12,575 nucleotides of DNA from Cyanobacteria bacterium M_surface_7_m2_040. GTDB taxonomy: Bacteria; Cyanobacteriota; Cyanobacteriia; PCC-6307; Cyanobiaceae. The stretch lies in the NCBI GenBank assembly GCA_016882555.1, contig VGPQ01000008.1, forward strand, positions 1-12,575. The letters are read 5' to 3'. Positions within the stretch are counted from its first letter, which is position 1. Each line of letters begins with the position of its first letter. The position numbers and the translations under genes were made by a program. The notes under the pieces were generated by a model. It did not search any database and was not told where the DNA came from. It saw nothing but the letters and a program-made list of their open reading frames with translations. This document shows, one piece after another, positions 1 through 6,466 of this stretch.

Positions 1-63
1 TGCCAGCGTGAGAACACCCTGGTGCCGCTGACGAGCCTGCCGGTTGCTGAAAAGATTCAGCAC
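1..63 (-). CDS. Possible 5' end of a leftward gene, cut by the window edge
   Basis: A GTG at 63-61 opens a leftward frame of 21 codons that stays open to the window edge. It reads VLNLFSNRQARQ and onward, which looks like an ordinary protein start. No good Shine-Dalgarno sequence precedes it: the nearest AG-rich run, GAGG, almost touches the GTG. About two thirds of the third codon positions are G or C, lower than in the solid genes here. If real, it would be transcribed away from the small gene starting at 121, leaving 64-120 as a divergent promoter region. No family can be assigned from 21 residues, and it may be chance. Confidence 0.25.
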   Translation of the reverse strand, partial: MLNLFSNRQARQRHQGVLTLA

Positions 64-110
64 ACCTCGCCAAGGCCTGGATGCGCTCCTAGTGTGGAAT
101 CCATGACACG

Positions 111-114
111 GGAG
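111..114 (+). promoter_or_regulatory. Ribosome binding site for the small gene at 121
   Basis: GGAG sits 6 nt before the ATG at 121. This is the main reason for choosing that start over the in-frame ATG at 103, whose upstream bases hold no AG-rich run at a suitable distance. Confidence 0.45.
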
Positions 115-120
115 CACGCC

Positions 121-432
121 ATGGGGATCAATTGGCAGCCCGACGGATCGAGCCATCAGCGCACCGACACAGCAGCAGCAGCAGCAGAAGCCCCGTCTTG
201 CATGAAATGGGGCAGTGACGGCGAGCTCTCGGCCGTGGATCTGCAGGGCATCATTGAGCGCCTGCGCGCTGTGGATCAGCAGGCCTCAAACCTGATGGAT
301 TGCGCCCTCGAGTCCTGTGCTCAGGCCAGCACGGCGATGCAATCGATCTCAACCCGGGCCCCCTTGGGCAGGGCCGCCGCCTGCACGCAAGCTCGCGCAG
401 GGGCAACCCCCTGGCCGAACACCTCGGCATAG
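121..432 (+). CDS. Small hypothetical protein, 103 aa
   Basis: I do not recognise this protein. The ATG at 121 is preceded by GGAG at 111-114 with a 6-nt spacer, better than the upstream ATG at 103 or the start at 22. Up to about 320 the codons look genuinely coding (runs such as GAG CTC TCG GCC GTG GAT CTG CAG), and residues 38-65 (ELSAVDLQGIIERLRAVDQQ and onward) read as a soluble amphipathic helix. Before that lies a run of five alanines encoded by a CAG-type repeat. No signal peptide or membrane segment is visible. The last 37 or so codons lie antisense to the end of ridA and may not be conserved; the overlap with that convergent gene is 112 nt. A frameshift near 320 or a mispredicted C-terminus is possible. 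Confidence 0.45.
   Translation: MGINWQPDGSSHQRTDTAAAAAEAPSCMKWGSDGELSAVDLQGIIERLRAVDQQASNLMDCALESCAQASTAMQSISTRAPLGRAAACTQARAGATPWPNTSA
170..187 (+). repeat. (CAG)6 trinucleotide microsatellite
   Basis: Six perfect CAG units in tandem, read as GCA alanine codons in the frame of the small gene starting at 121. Tracts like this are prone to slippage by whole codons, so alanine number may vary among strains. The gene does not otherwise use GCA this densely. Confidence 0.8.
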
Positions 433-722
433 AGGGCATTGACCTTGGCGAAATCGGCCAGATCAGCCAGGAACACTGTGGTGCGCACCACCTGCTGGGG
501 TCTGCATCCCGCCTCGGCCAACACGGCCTGCAGGTTGCTCAGCACCTGCCGGGTTTCGGCCTCCACATCACCGCCGCCCACCATCGCGCCGCTGGCGGGG
601 TCAAGGGCGATCTGGCCCGAGCAGAACAGCAGATTGCCGGCCCTAACCGCCTGGTTGTAGGGGCCCACGGGGGCGGGCGCCGCGCTGGTGTTGACGGCTT
701 GCAGCTCGGGCATTGATGGCAT
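321..722 (-). CDS. ridA: RidA family reactive imine/enamine deaminase
   Basis: RidA (YjgF/YER057c/UK114 family) hydrolyses reactive 2-aminoacrylate and related enamines/imines released by pyridoxal-phosphate enzymes, in the cytosol, as a homotrimer. The 133-aa product has the usual family length. Visible landmarks are GPYNQAV near residues 20-26, CSGQIALDP near 34-42, and the C-terminal PARACVQAAALPKGARVEID segment, which contains the arginine (residue 110) and glutamate (residue 125) matching the catalytic pair of E. coli RidA. Two ATG starts, at 722 and 713, are equally plausible; neither has an obvious Shine-Dalgarno sequence. The gene diverges from the ABC ATPase to its right, and its last 112 nt overlap the small convergent gene on the left. 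I am confident of the family; enzymes of this type are often annotated with the outdated name endoribonuclease L-PSP. Confidence 0.93.
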   Translation of the reverse strand: MPSMPELQAVNTSAAPAPVGPYNQAVRAGNLLFCSGQIALDPASGAMVGGGDVEAETRQVLSNLQAVLAEAGCRPQQVVRTTVFLADLADFAKVNALYAEVFGQGVAPARACVQAAALPKGARVEIDCIAVLA

Positions 723-831
723 CGCAGGGCGCAGGGGAGGATGGGGCGGAGCTTATGGCCACTGCGGCCTGTCGGTCATCGCCACCCCCCTTGCTGAGCT
801 GCGTCCCCCCGATCTGCCGCTGCGCGCGCAG

Positions 832-1917
832 GTGCAACTGCAGCAGCTCTGGCACCGCTATGGCGAGGCCAGCAGCAGCTGGACCTTGCAGGGCATCGAT
901 CTGGAGCTGCGCGAAGGCGAACTGGTGGGATTGCTGGGTCCCTCGGGCTGCGGCAAGACCACCCTGCTGCGGCTGATCGCCGGCTTCGAGAGGCCCCTGC
1001 AGGGCCGGGTCTGCATCGACGGACGCGAGGTGGCCGGGCCCCAGCGCTGGCTCGAACCGGAGCGCCGCGGGGTGGGCATGGTGTTTCAGGACTACGCCCT
1101 GTTTCCGCATCTGACGGCCTGGGCCAATGCCTGCTTTGGGCTGCGGCGGGGGGCCGACACCAGTCGGGCCTCCTGGCTGCTGGAGCTGCTGGGCCTGCAG
1201 GGGCTGGAGCAGCGCTACCCGCACGAACTCTCGGGCGGCCAACGCCAGCGGCTTGCCCTGGCCCGCGCCCTGGCCCCTGGCCCGGCGGTGGTGCTTTTGG
1301 ATGAGCCCTTCTCCAACCTCGATGTGGAGGTGCGGCTGCGCCTCCGCAGTGAGCTGCCCGGGGTGCTGAGCCAATGCGGCGCCTGCGGACTGATCGTGAC
1401 CCACGACCCTGAAGAAGCCCTGGCGATCTGCGACCGCGTGGCGGTGCTGGAGCAGGGGCAGCTGCACCAGATCGCCAGCCCGCGGGAGCTGGTGCAACGC
1501 CCCGCCAGTGCCTTTGTGGGGCGCTTTGTGTTGCAGGCCAACCTATTGCCGGTGATCTCGGCCTCGGGGTCGACCCTGCAAACCGCCGTGGGCGCCTGGC
1601 AGTTGCGCGATGCATACGGCGGTGACGGCCTGGAGGCAGCTATTAGTAGTGGCGAGGCCCTGCAGCTGCTGGTCAGCCCCGATGGCCTCGAGCTGATTCC
1701 CGATGCCGCTGCCGAGGGCTGGGTGCTGGGGCGTGAATTTCTGGGGCGCGAATGGCTGTATCAGGTGCAGCTTGGGGAGCTGCGGTTGCGCCTGCGGCTG
1801 CCCCTGGAGCAGGACTGGCCGCGGGGCCAGCGCTGCCAGCTGCGGCATCGTCCCGGCACCGAGGCGCTGCTGTATCCGGGCCGGCTGGCCGTGACGGCGG
1901 TTCAACCGCGCCAGTGA
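832..1917 (+). CDS. ABC transporter ATP-binding protein, Fe3+ (FbpC)/spermidine (PotA)-like
   Basis: ATPase subunit of an importer in the CUT1/FbpC-PotA class. Counting from the GTG at 832 (361 aa): Walker A GPSGCGKTT at 36-44, Q-loop FQDYALFPH at 85-93, signature LSGGQ at 133-137, Walker B VVLLDEP at 153-159, and H-loop histidine at 191. A C-terminal part of about 130 residues fits the TOBE-like regulatory domain of such ATPases. The frame is open back to a GTG at 688, but that start would overlap the divergent ridA by 35 nt and add about 48 residues unlike the family; the 832 start places QLQQLWHRY at the usual N-terminus and leaves 109 bp for divergent promoters. No permease or binding-protein gene is adjacent, so the substrate is not evident; iron is the usual guess for homologues. 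The 3' end overlaps the convergent gloB by 16 nt. Confidence 0.88.
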   Translation: MQLQQLWHRYGEASSSWTLQGIDLELREGELVGLLGPSGCGKTTLLRLIAGFERPLQGRVCIDGREVAGPQRWLEPERRGVGMVFQDYALFPHLTAWANACFGLRRGADTSRASWLLELLGLQGLEQRYPHELSGGQRQRLALARALAPGPAVVLLDEPFSNLDVEVRLRLRSELPGVLSQCGACGLIVTHDPEEALAICDRVAVLEQGQLHQIASPRELVQRPASAFVGRFVLQANLLPVISASGSTLQTAVGAWQLRDAYGGDGLEAAISSGEALQLLVSPDGLELIPDAAAEGWVLGREFLGREWLYQVQLGELRLRLRLPLEQDWPRGQRCQLRHRPGTEALLYPGRLAVTAVQPRQ

Positions 1918-2660
1918 TCCTTGTGGCGGCGCAGCTCGGCCAACGCGGCTGGACTGCTGCTGCGCACAAACAGATTGGTGGCCCGCTCGGCCGCCACGGT
2001 GCTGGGCACGCTGGGTTGCCCCTGGCGGCGCAGCTGCTCGACCTGCTGCAGACGCTGGTCCAGTGCAACACGCAACGGATCTGCAGCGGGCACCTGCTCA
2101 ACGGCCCAGCGCAGGTTGGCGGCGCTGTACTCATGCGCACACCAGATGCGGGTGTCGGGCGGCAGGGCGGTGAGGCGCTGCAACGCCTGCCACAGCTGCT
2201 CGGGGGTGCCTTCAAACAGCCGTCCGCAGCCCGCCACAAACATGGTGTCACCGACGAACAGATCACCGCTGTTGGGCAGGTGATACGCCACATGGGCCCG
2301 GGTGTGGCCCGGCACCGCCAGCACCGTGATCGGTTCACCCAGCAGGCTGAGCCGATCACCGTCGGCCACCGGATCGGTCTGAAACGGGATGCGGCTGCGG
2401 TCGGCGGCGGCGGCCACCACCCGGCATCGGGGCCAGCGACGCTGCAGCTCGGGGGTGCCGCCGATGTGGTCGTGGTGGTGATGGGTCTGCAGCACCGCCA
2501 CCAGCTGCAGCTGCCGCTGCTCAAGCCGCTCGATCAGCGGCGGGGCCACGGCCGGATCCACCAGCACCGCTTCGCTGCCGCGGCTCAGCAAAAACACGTA
2601 GTTGTCGTCAAGCACGGGCACCGCCTCGATCTGCAGCGGAGCGGCTGGGGATGGGGCCAT
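1902..2660 (-). CDS. gloB: Hydroxyacylglutathione hydrolase (glyoxalase II)
   Basis: Cytosolic metallo-beta-lactamase-fold thioesterase that hydrolyses S-D-lactoylglutathione to D-lactate and glutathione, the second step of methylglyoxal detoxification. From the ATG at 2660 the product is 252 aa, the usual length. All binuclear metal ligands are visible: THHHHDH (His60, His62, Asp64, His65), His119 in VPGHT, Asp138 in GDTMF and His176 in CAHEY. The segment [11 protein letters not shown] is typical of glyoxalase II rather than of other members of the fold, and the C-terminal alpha-helical domain (about 180-252) is complete. An upstream extension of the frame to 2870 is antisense to hisG and was discarded. 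The gene diverges from hisG with 52 bp between starts and ends inside the last codons of the convergent ABC ATPase. Confidence 0.95.
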   Translation of the reverse strand: MAPSPAAPLQIEAVPVLDDNYVFLLSRGSEAVLVDPAVAPPLIERLEQRQLQLVAVLQTHHHHDHIGGTPELQRRWPRCRVVAAAADRSRIPFQTDPVADGDRLSLLGEPITVLAVPGHTRAHVAYHLPNSGDLFVGDTMFVAGCGRLFEGTPEQLWQALQRLTALPPDTRIWCAHEYSAANLRWAVEQVPAADPLRVALDQRLQQVEQLRRQGQPSVPSTVAAERATNLFVRSSSPAALAELRRHKDHWRG

Positions 2661-2712
2661 CGTTAAAGTCCGAGCTGCGGCCACCCCCATGATCGCTGCC
2701 GCTGCCCTGCCG

Positions 2713-3363
2713 ATGATCACGATTGCCCTGGCCAAGGGCGCCCTGCTCAAGGACTCGGTGCGCTGTTTTGCGGCCGTGGGGCTTGATTTTTCGGCCCTGC
2801 TCGAGGCCGGCAACCGCCAGCTGATGGTGCCCAGCCGCTGCGGCCGGGCGCGGGCCCTGCTGGTGCGCAATGCCGATGTGCCCGTGTATGTGAGCTACGG
2901 CCAGGCGCAGCTGGGGGTGGTGGGCTTCGACGTGCTGCAGGAGCATCAACTGCCCGTGGCCCAGCTGGTGGATCTGGGTTTCGGCGGCTGCCGCATGAGC
3001 GTGGCGGTGAAGGCCAGCAGCCCCTACCGCCGCGCCGCCGACCTGCCGGCCCACTGCCGCATCGCCAGCAAGTTCACCCGCTGCGCCGAAACCTTTTTCG
3101 ACAGCCTTGATCTGCCGGTCGAACTGATCCACCTCACCGGCTCGGTGGAGCTGGGCCCGATCACCGGCATGAGCGAGGCGATCGTCGACCTGGTGGCCAC
3201 CGGCCGCACCCTGCAGGAGAACGGCCTGGTGGCGATTGAAGACCTGTTTCACAGCACGGCGCGACTGATCGGCCATCCGCTGGCGTTGCGCCTCGATGGG
3301 GGCGACCTGGCCGAACTGGTGACCCAGCTGCAACGACTGCAGCAGCCAGCCAAGGCCGCCTGA
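2713..3363 (+). CDS. hisG: ATP phosphoribosyltransferase, short form (HisG-S)
   Basis: First committed step of histidine synthesis: ATP plus PRPP gives phosphoribosyl-ATP. At 216 aa it is the short form, which lacks the C-terminal regulatory domain and in known organisms works in a hetero-octamer with HisZ, not seen in this window. Recognisable segments are the N-terminal [42 protein letters not shown], and the PRPP-binding stretch around [14 protein letters not shown] followed by [12 protein letters not shown]. The ATG at 2713 fits the family N-terminus; an ATG at 2689 in the same frame would add MIAAAALP. Neither has a clear Shine-Dalgarno sequence. Its TGA overlaps the ATG of the next gene (TGATG), suggesting translational coupling with the exporter, although a functional link with histidine is not evident. 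Confidence 0.95.
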   Translation: MITIALAKGALLKDSVRCFAAVGLDFSALLEAGNRQLMVPSRCGRARALLVRNADVPVYVSYGQAQLGVVGFDVLQEHQLPVAQLVDLGFGGCRMSVAVKASSPYRRAADLPAHCRIASKFTRCAETFFDSLDLPVELIHLTGSVELGPITGMSEAIVDLVATGRTLQENGLVAIEDLFHSTARLIGHPLALRLDGGDLAELVTQLQRLQQPAKAA

Positions 3364-5171
3364 TGGCCAACACCGATCGCCGGCGGCTGCAACGGCTGCT
3401 CCCCTACCTGGCCCGCGACCGCAAACGCCTGAGCTTCACGCTGGTGCTGCTGATTCCGGTGGCCCTGGCGGCGGCGGTGCAGCCGCTGTTGGTAGGCCAG
3501 GCGATCGCCGTGCTGCGGCGCGAACCGACCATGCCCTGGCTTGCGGGCATGCCGGTGGGGCAGGCGCTGCAGCTGCTGGTGCTGCTGCTGCTGGGTGCGG
3601 TGCTGCTGCGGCTCGGACTGCAGGGCTTCCAGAGCTTCAACGTGCAGGCCGTTGGGCAGCGGCTCACAGCCCGCATCCGCGATGACCTGTTTGCCCACGC
3701 GATGGCGTTGTCGCTGCGCTTTCACGACCGCACACCGGTGGGCAAGCTGCTCACCCGCCTCACCAGCGACGTCGATGCCCTGGCCGAAGTGTTCGGCAGC
3801 GGCGCCGTGGGGGTGCTGGCCGACCTGGTGACCCTGGCGGTGATCGCCGCCACGATGATCACGATCGAATGGCGCCTGGGCTTGCTGCTGCTGATCAGCC
3901 AGGTGCCGGTGACGCTCGGCATCCTGTGGCTGCAGAAGCGTTACCGCAAGGCCAACTACCGCGTGCGGGAGGAGCTGAGCCAGCTCAATGCCGACCTGCA
4001 GGAAAACCTGCAGGGCCTCGAGGTGGTGCAGATGTTTAGGCGCGAACGGCTCAACAGTGAGCGCTTTGCCGTCACCACGGGGGCCTACCGCAAGGCCGTG
4101 GCCGGCACGATCCTCTACGACAGCGCCATTTCCGCCTTCATTGAATGGGTGGCCCTGGTGGCGGTGGCGGTGGTGCTGGCCCTGGGCGGCTCGATGGTGA
4201 GCGCCGGGGCCATGGGGCTGGGCACCCTGACCACCTTCATCCTCTACTCGCAGCGCCTGTTTGACCCGCTGCGCCAGCTGGCTGAACGCTTCACCCAGAT
4301 TCAGGGCGGCATGACCGCCGTGGAACGCATCGGCGAGCTGTTCGAGGAACCGATCGAGATCGCCGATCGCCCCGCCATCGCAACCGCGCCTGTGTCAAGG
4401 CCGGGTGCCATGGCAACCGCTGCCGACGGCGCCCCCGCCGACGTGATCTTTGACGATGTGAGCTTTGCCTACCGGCCCGATGAGCCGATCCTCGAGCACC
4501 TGTCGATGCGCATCGCCCCCGGCGAGCACGTGGCGCTGGTGGGGCCCACCGGCTCGGGCAAGACCACGGTGATCCGGCTGCTGTGCCGCCTCTACGAACC
4601 GCAGCAGGGGCGCATCCTGCTCGACGGGGTCGACATTCGCGATCTCTCCCAGGCGACCCTGCGCCAGAAGCTCGGGGTGGTGCTGCAGGACACGTTCCTT
4701 TTCAGCGGCACGGTGGCCGACAACCTGCGGCTGGATGTGGCGATCGACCGCGACCAGCTGGAGCAGACCTGCCTTGACCTCGGCCTGAACCCGCTGATCA
4801 AGCGCCTGCCCGACGGCCTGGCCAGCCAGCTGCGCGAACGCGGCGGCAACCTGTCTTCTGGTGAACGGCAGCTGCTGGCGGTGGCACGGGTGGCGATCCG
4901 CAACCCGTCGGTGCTGGTGATGGATGAAGCCACCGCGTTCATGGATCCGGCCACCGAAGCCACCCTGCAGCGCGACCTGGGCAACGTGCTGCAAGGGCGC
5001 ACCGCGATCGTGATCGCCCACCGGCTCGCCACGGTGGAGGCCGCCGATCGCATCCTGGTGCTGCAGCGCGGAAGGCTGGTGGAGCAGGGCAGCCACCAGG
5101 AGCTGCGCCGCAGCGGCGGCCTCTATGCGCGGCTGGCCGAACTGCAGGAGCGCGGCCTGGCCAGCCTCTGA
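3363..5171 (+). CDS. ABC half-exporter, MsbA/multidrug type (membrane domain fused to ATPase)
   Basis: A 602-aa type IV ABC half-transporter, expected to act as a homodimer in the cytoplasmic or thylakoid membrane and to export a hydrophobic compound, lipid or drug; the substrate cannot be read from sequence. Hydrophobic segments lie near residues 24-48, 67-88, 147-168, 171-190, 257-278 and 284-300. The nucleotide-binding domain starts near 360: Walker A GPTGSGKTT at 394-402, Q-loop Gln442, signature LSSGERQ at 497-503, Walker B VLVMDE at 517-522 with catalytic Glu522, and H-loop His553. The signature is LSSGE rather than LSGGQ, a variant I recall from a common bacterial subfamily, so it is not evidence of inactivity. 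A linker rich in Ala/Pro (about 336-358) separates the two domains. The start overlaps the hisG stop by 1 nt. Confidence 0.94.
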   Translation: MANTDRRRLQRLLPYLARDRKRLSFTLVLLIPVALAAAVQPLLVGQAIAVLRREPTMPWLAGMPVGQALQLLVLLLLGAVLLRLGLQGFQSFNVQAVGQRLTARIRDDLFAHAMALSLRFHDRTPVGKLLTRLTSDVDALAEVFGSGAVGVLADLVTLAVIAATMITIEWRLGLLLLISQVPVTLGILWLQKRYRKANYRVREELSQLNADLQENLQGLEVVQMFRRERLNSERFAVTTGAYRKAVAGTILYDSAISAFIEWVALVAVAVVLALGGSMVSAGAMGLGTLTTFILYSQRLFDPLRQLAERFTQIQGGMTAVERIGELFEEPIEIADRPAIATAPVSRPGAMATAADGAPADVIFDDVSFAYRPDEPILEHLSMRIAPGEHVALVGPTGSGKTTVIRLLCRLYEPQQGRILLDGVDIRDLSQATLRQKLGVVLQDTFLFSGTVADNLRLDVAIDRDQLEQTCLDLGLNPLIKRLPDGLASQLRERGGNLSSGERQLLAVARVAIRNPSVLVMDEATAFMDPATEATLQRDLGNVLQGRTAIVIAHRLATVEAADRILVLQRGRLVEQGSHQELRRSGGLYARLAELQERGLASL

Positions 5172-5213
5172 GTCGGCCAATGCAGTCACGGCAGCAACAG
5201 CCAAACCAGCATG

Positions 5214-5220
5214 GGAGAGG
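5214..5220 (+). promoter_or_regulatory. Ribosome binding site deciding the acetyltransferase start
   Basis: GGAGAGG ends 6 nt before the GTG at 5227. It lies in the 55-bp gap after the exporter gene and is the best Shine-Dalgarno match in the neighbourhood. It favours GTG 5227 over the downstream ATG at 5260, which has no AG-rich run before it. Confidence 0.6.
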
Positions 5221-5226
5221 ATCGGG

Positions 5227-5742
5227 GTGTCTCCATCAACCGCGGCAGATCGTTCTCAGATGTCTGAGCTGCTCACTCATCTCTACGGGCAGCAGCATCG
5301 CCTCTGCAGCACCCCAGCCGGCCAGCTGACCCTGGTGCTGAGCCGCGAGCGGGAGATCGACCTGATCGAACTCGAGCAGCTGTGCGATGCGGTGGGCTGG
5401 AGCCGGCGGCCGCTGCGGCGGGTGCGCCGCGCCCTGCAGAACAGCCTGCTGCTGGTGGGACTGTGGCGTCACGATCCGCGGCTGCCGAAGCTGGTGGGTT
5501 TTGCCCGCTGCACCGGTGACGGCATCGTTGATGCCACCATCTGGGATGTGGCAGTGCATCCGCTGTATCAGGGCGCTGGCCTGGGCAAGCAGCTGATGGC
5601 CTATGTGCTGGAGCTGTTGCAACAACAGCAGGTGGAGCGGGTGAGCCTGTTTGCCGACCCCGGTGTGGTGGCCTTTTACGAGGCCCAGGGCTGGGAGCTG
5701 GAACCCCTGCAGCGCCGCTGCGCCTTTTGGTATGCCCCCTGA
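5227..5742 (+). CDS. GNAT N-acetyltransferase, Ycf52/plastid NSI-like
   Basis: A 171-aa acetyl-CoA-dependent GNAT acetyltransferase. The acetyl-CoA pyrophosphate loop reads YQGAGLGKQLM near residues 112-122. Segments ATIWDVAVHP, VSLFADPGVVAFYEAQGWE and the terminal FWYAP closely resemble, from memory, the plant plastid acetyltransferase NSI/GNAT2 (also described as SNAT) and the red-algal plastid Ycf52 protein. The plant proteins acetylate plastid protein lysines and N-termini, and serotonin in vitro; the substrate in cyanobacteria is unknown to me. The stretch GWSRRPLRRVRRALQNSLL before the catalytic core is also a subfamily feature. It follows the exporter at 55 nt with its own strong Shine-Dalgarno sequence, so it may be co-transcribed yet translated independently. 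Its stop lies 4 nt from the stop of the convergent glycosyltransferase. Confidence 0.88.
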   Translation: MSPSTAADRSQMSELLTHLYGQQHRLCSTPAGQLTLVLSREREIDLIELEQLCDAVGWSRRPLRRVRRALQNSLLLVGLWRHDPRLPKLVGFARCTGDGIVDATIWDVAVHPLYQGAGLGKQLMAYVLELLQQQQVERVSLFADPGVVAFYEAQGWELEPLQRRCAFWYAP

Positions 5743-5751
5743 GCACTCAGG
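5738..5751. terminator. Short palindrome holding the stop codons of two convergent genes
   Basis: CCTGAG and CTCAGG form a perfect inverted repeat around a CA centre. As RNA this gives a 5-bp stem (CCTGA/TCAGG) with a 4-base loop. The left arm holds the TGA of the acetyltransferase and the right arm the TGA (read as TCA) of the leftward glycosyltransferase. No T-tract follows on either side, so it is a weak terminator candidate at best; it is the only structure I see in this 4-bp seam. Confidence 0.3.
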
Positions 5752-6466
5752 CCTGGTAGCGCTGCAGCAAAGCCTCGGGGCTGCAACCGCGGCGCCAGGC
5801 GCGCCGCAGACGGGCGTTGCGCCAGCTTGTAGCGAGCACGCCATGGCGCCGCCAGCGGCGGCCATCCACGGTGAGTGGCAGGCCCAGCGGACAGAAGCGA
5901 CCGCTGCGGCTGAAGCGCTCGGCAAACTCCAGATCCTCCATCAGTGCCAGGGGCCGCAGACCCCCAGAGCGCTCGTAGGCGGCACGGCTGAGCAGCAGCC
6001 CCTGGTCGCCGTATGGGCGCTGCCCCAGGCGGCTGCGCAGGGCCACCAATGCCTCCAGGAGCCGAACCTGCGGACCCGGCAAGGCAACCCTGAGCTCACC
6101 AAACCAAGCCTGATGCGCCGACCCAGCAGCCGCTGGATCGAGCAGCACAGACTCGACTCGCGCAGGCCAGTGGCCTGGCAGCCGGGCATCGGCATGCAGC
6201 AGCCACAGCCATGGTGCCGTGGTGGTGGCGATGCCGGCCAGCAATTGCGCCCCCCTGCCGCGGCAGGCCTGCACCACCCGGGCCCCGCCCAGCCGAGCCA
6301 GGGTCGCGGTGCCATCACGGCTGCCACCATCGACCACCACCCGCTCAGCGATCAGGTCCTGACCCAGGGCCAGATCGCCCAGCAGCAGCGGCAGCCTGCT
6401 GGCCTCGTTGAGCGCGGGGATGACCACCGCCAGTGGCGCCGCCGTTGGCGCAGGCGTTAGCGCCAC
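5747..6466 (-). CDS. Family 2 glycosyltransferase, TIGR04283 (arsenosugar-type) family
   Basis: A 239-aa GT-A fold glycosyltransferase without a membrane segment. Visible motifs: nucleotide-binding start VVIPALNEA at 14-22, VVVDGGSRDGT at 43-53, GRGAQL at 70-75, DXD-like HADA at 91-94, YGDQGLLLSR at 152-161 and LMEDLEF at 175-181. The combination of GRGAQL, GDQG and MEDLE is typical of the family that NCBI names TIGR04283, arsenosugar biosynthesis glycosyltransferase. That name comes from neighbourhoods with arsenic methylation genes; none are here, so the acceptor is uncertain. The start is a GTG at 6466, placed 10 nt inside the end of the DUF2064 gene, indicating coupling within the htrA operon. 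Sugar donor and acceptor cannot be read from the sequence. Confidence 0.88.
   Translation of the reverse strand: MALTPAPTAAPLAVVIPALNEASRLPLLLGDLALGQDLIAERVVVDGGSRDGTATLARLGGARVVQACRGRGAQLLAGIATTTAPWLWLLHADARLPGHWPARVESVLLDPAAAGSAHQAWFGELRVALPGPQVRLLEALVALRSRLGQRPYGDQGLLLSRAAYERSGGLRPLALMEDLEFAERFSRSGRFCPLGLPLTVDGRRWRRHGVLATSWRNARLRRAWRRGCSPEALLQRYQA

Noticed and set aside
300..716. 138-codon open frame opposite ridA
   Set aside because: RidA has its conserved arginine and glutamate and normal length; this is its shadow.
643..1497. 284-codon open frame opposite the ABC ATPase
   Set aside because: The opposite strand carries all ABC motifs; this frame is Gln/Pro/His-rich noise.
1896..1928. 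Terminator hairpin at the ABC ATPase/gloB overlap
   Set aside because: Only 4-5 bp stems can be drawn (GCGG/CCGC, CGCCA/TGGCG), both inside coding sequence and without T-tracts; such short matches are expected by chance at this GC content.
1752..2666. 304-codon open frame opposite gloB
   Set aside because: gloB has every metal ligand in place; the antisense frame has no domain and a composition typical of shadow frames.
2608..3333. 241-codon open frame opposite hisG
   Set aside because: hisG is a full-length recognised enzyme; the antisense frame also covers the gloB/hisG start region without any signal.
4849..4872. Defective ABC signature in the exporter
   Set aside because: LSSGE instead of LSGGQ is a known functional variant, and the Walker B glutamate and H-loop histidine are intact.
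4395..5204. 269-codon open frame opposite the exporter ATPase domain
   Set aside because: It is antisense to intact Walker and signature motifs and has no recognisable content.
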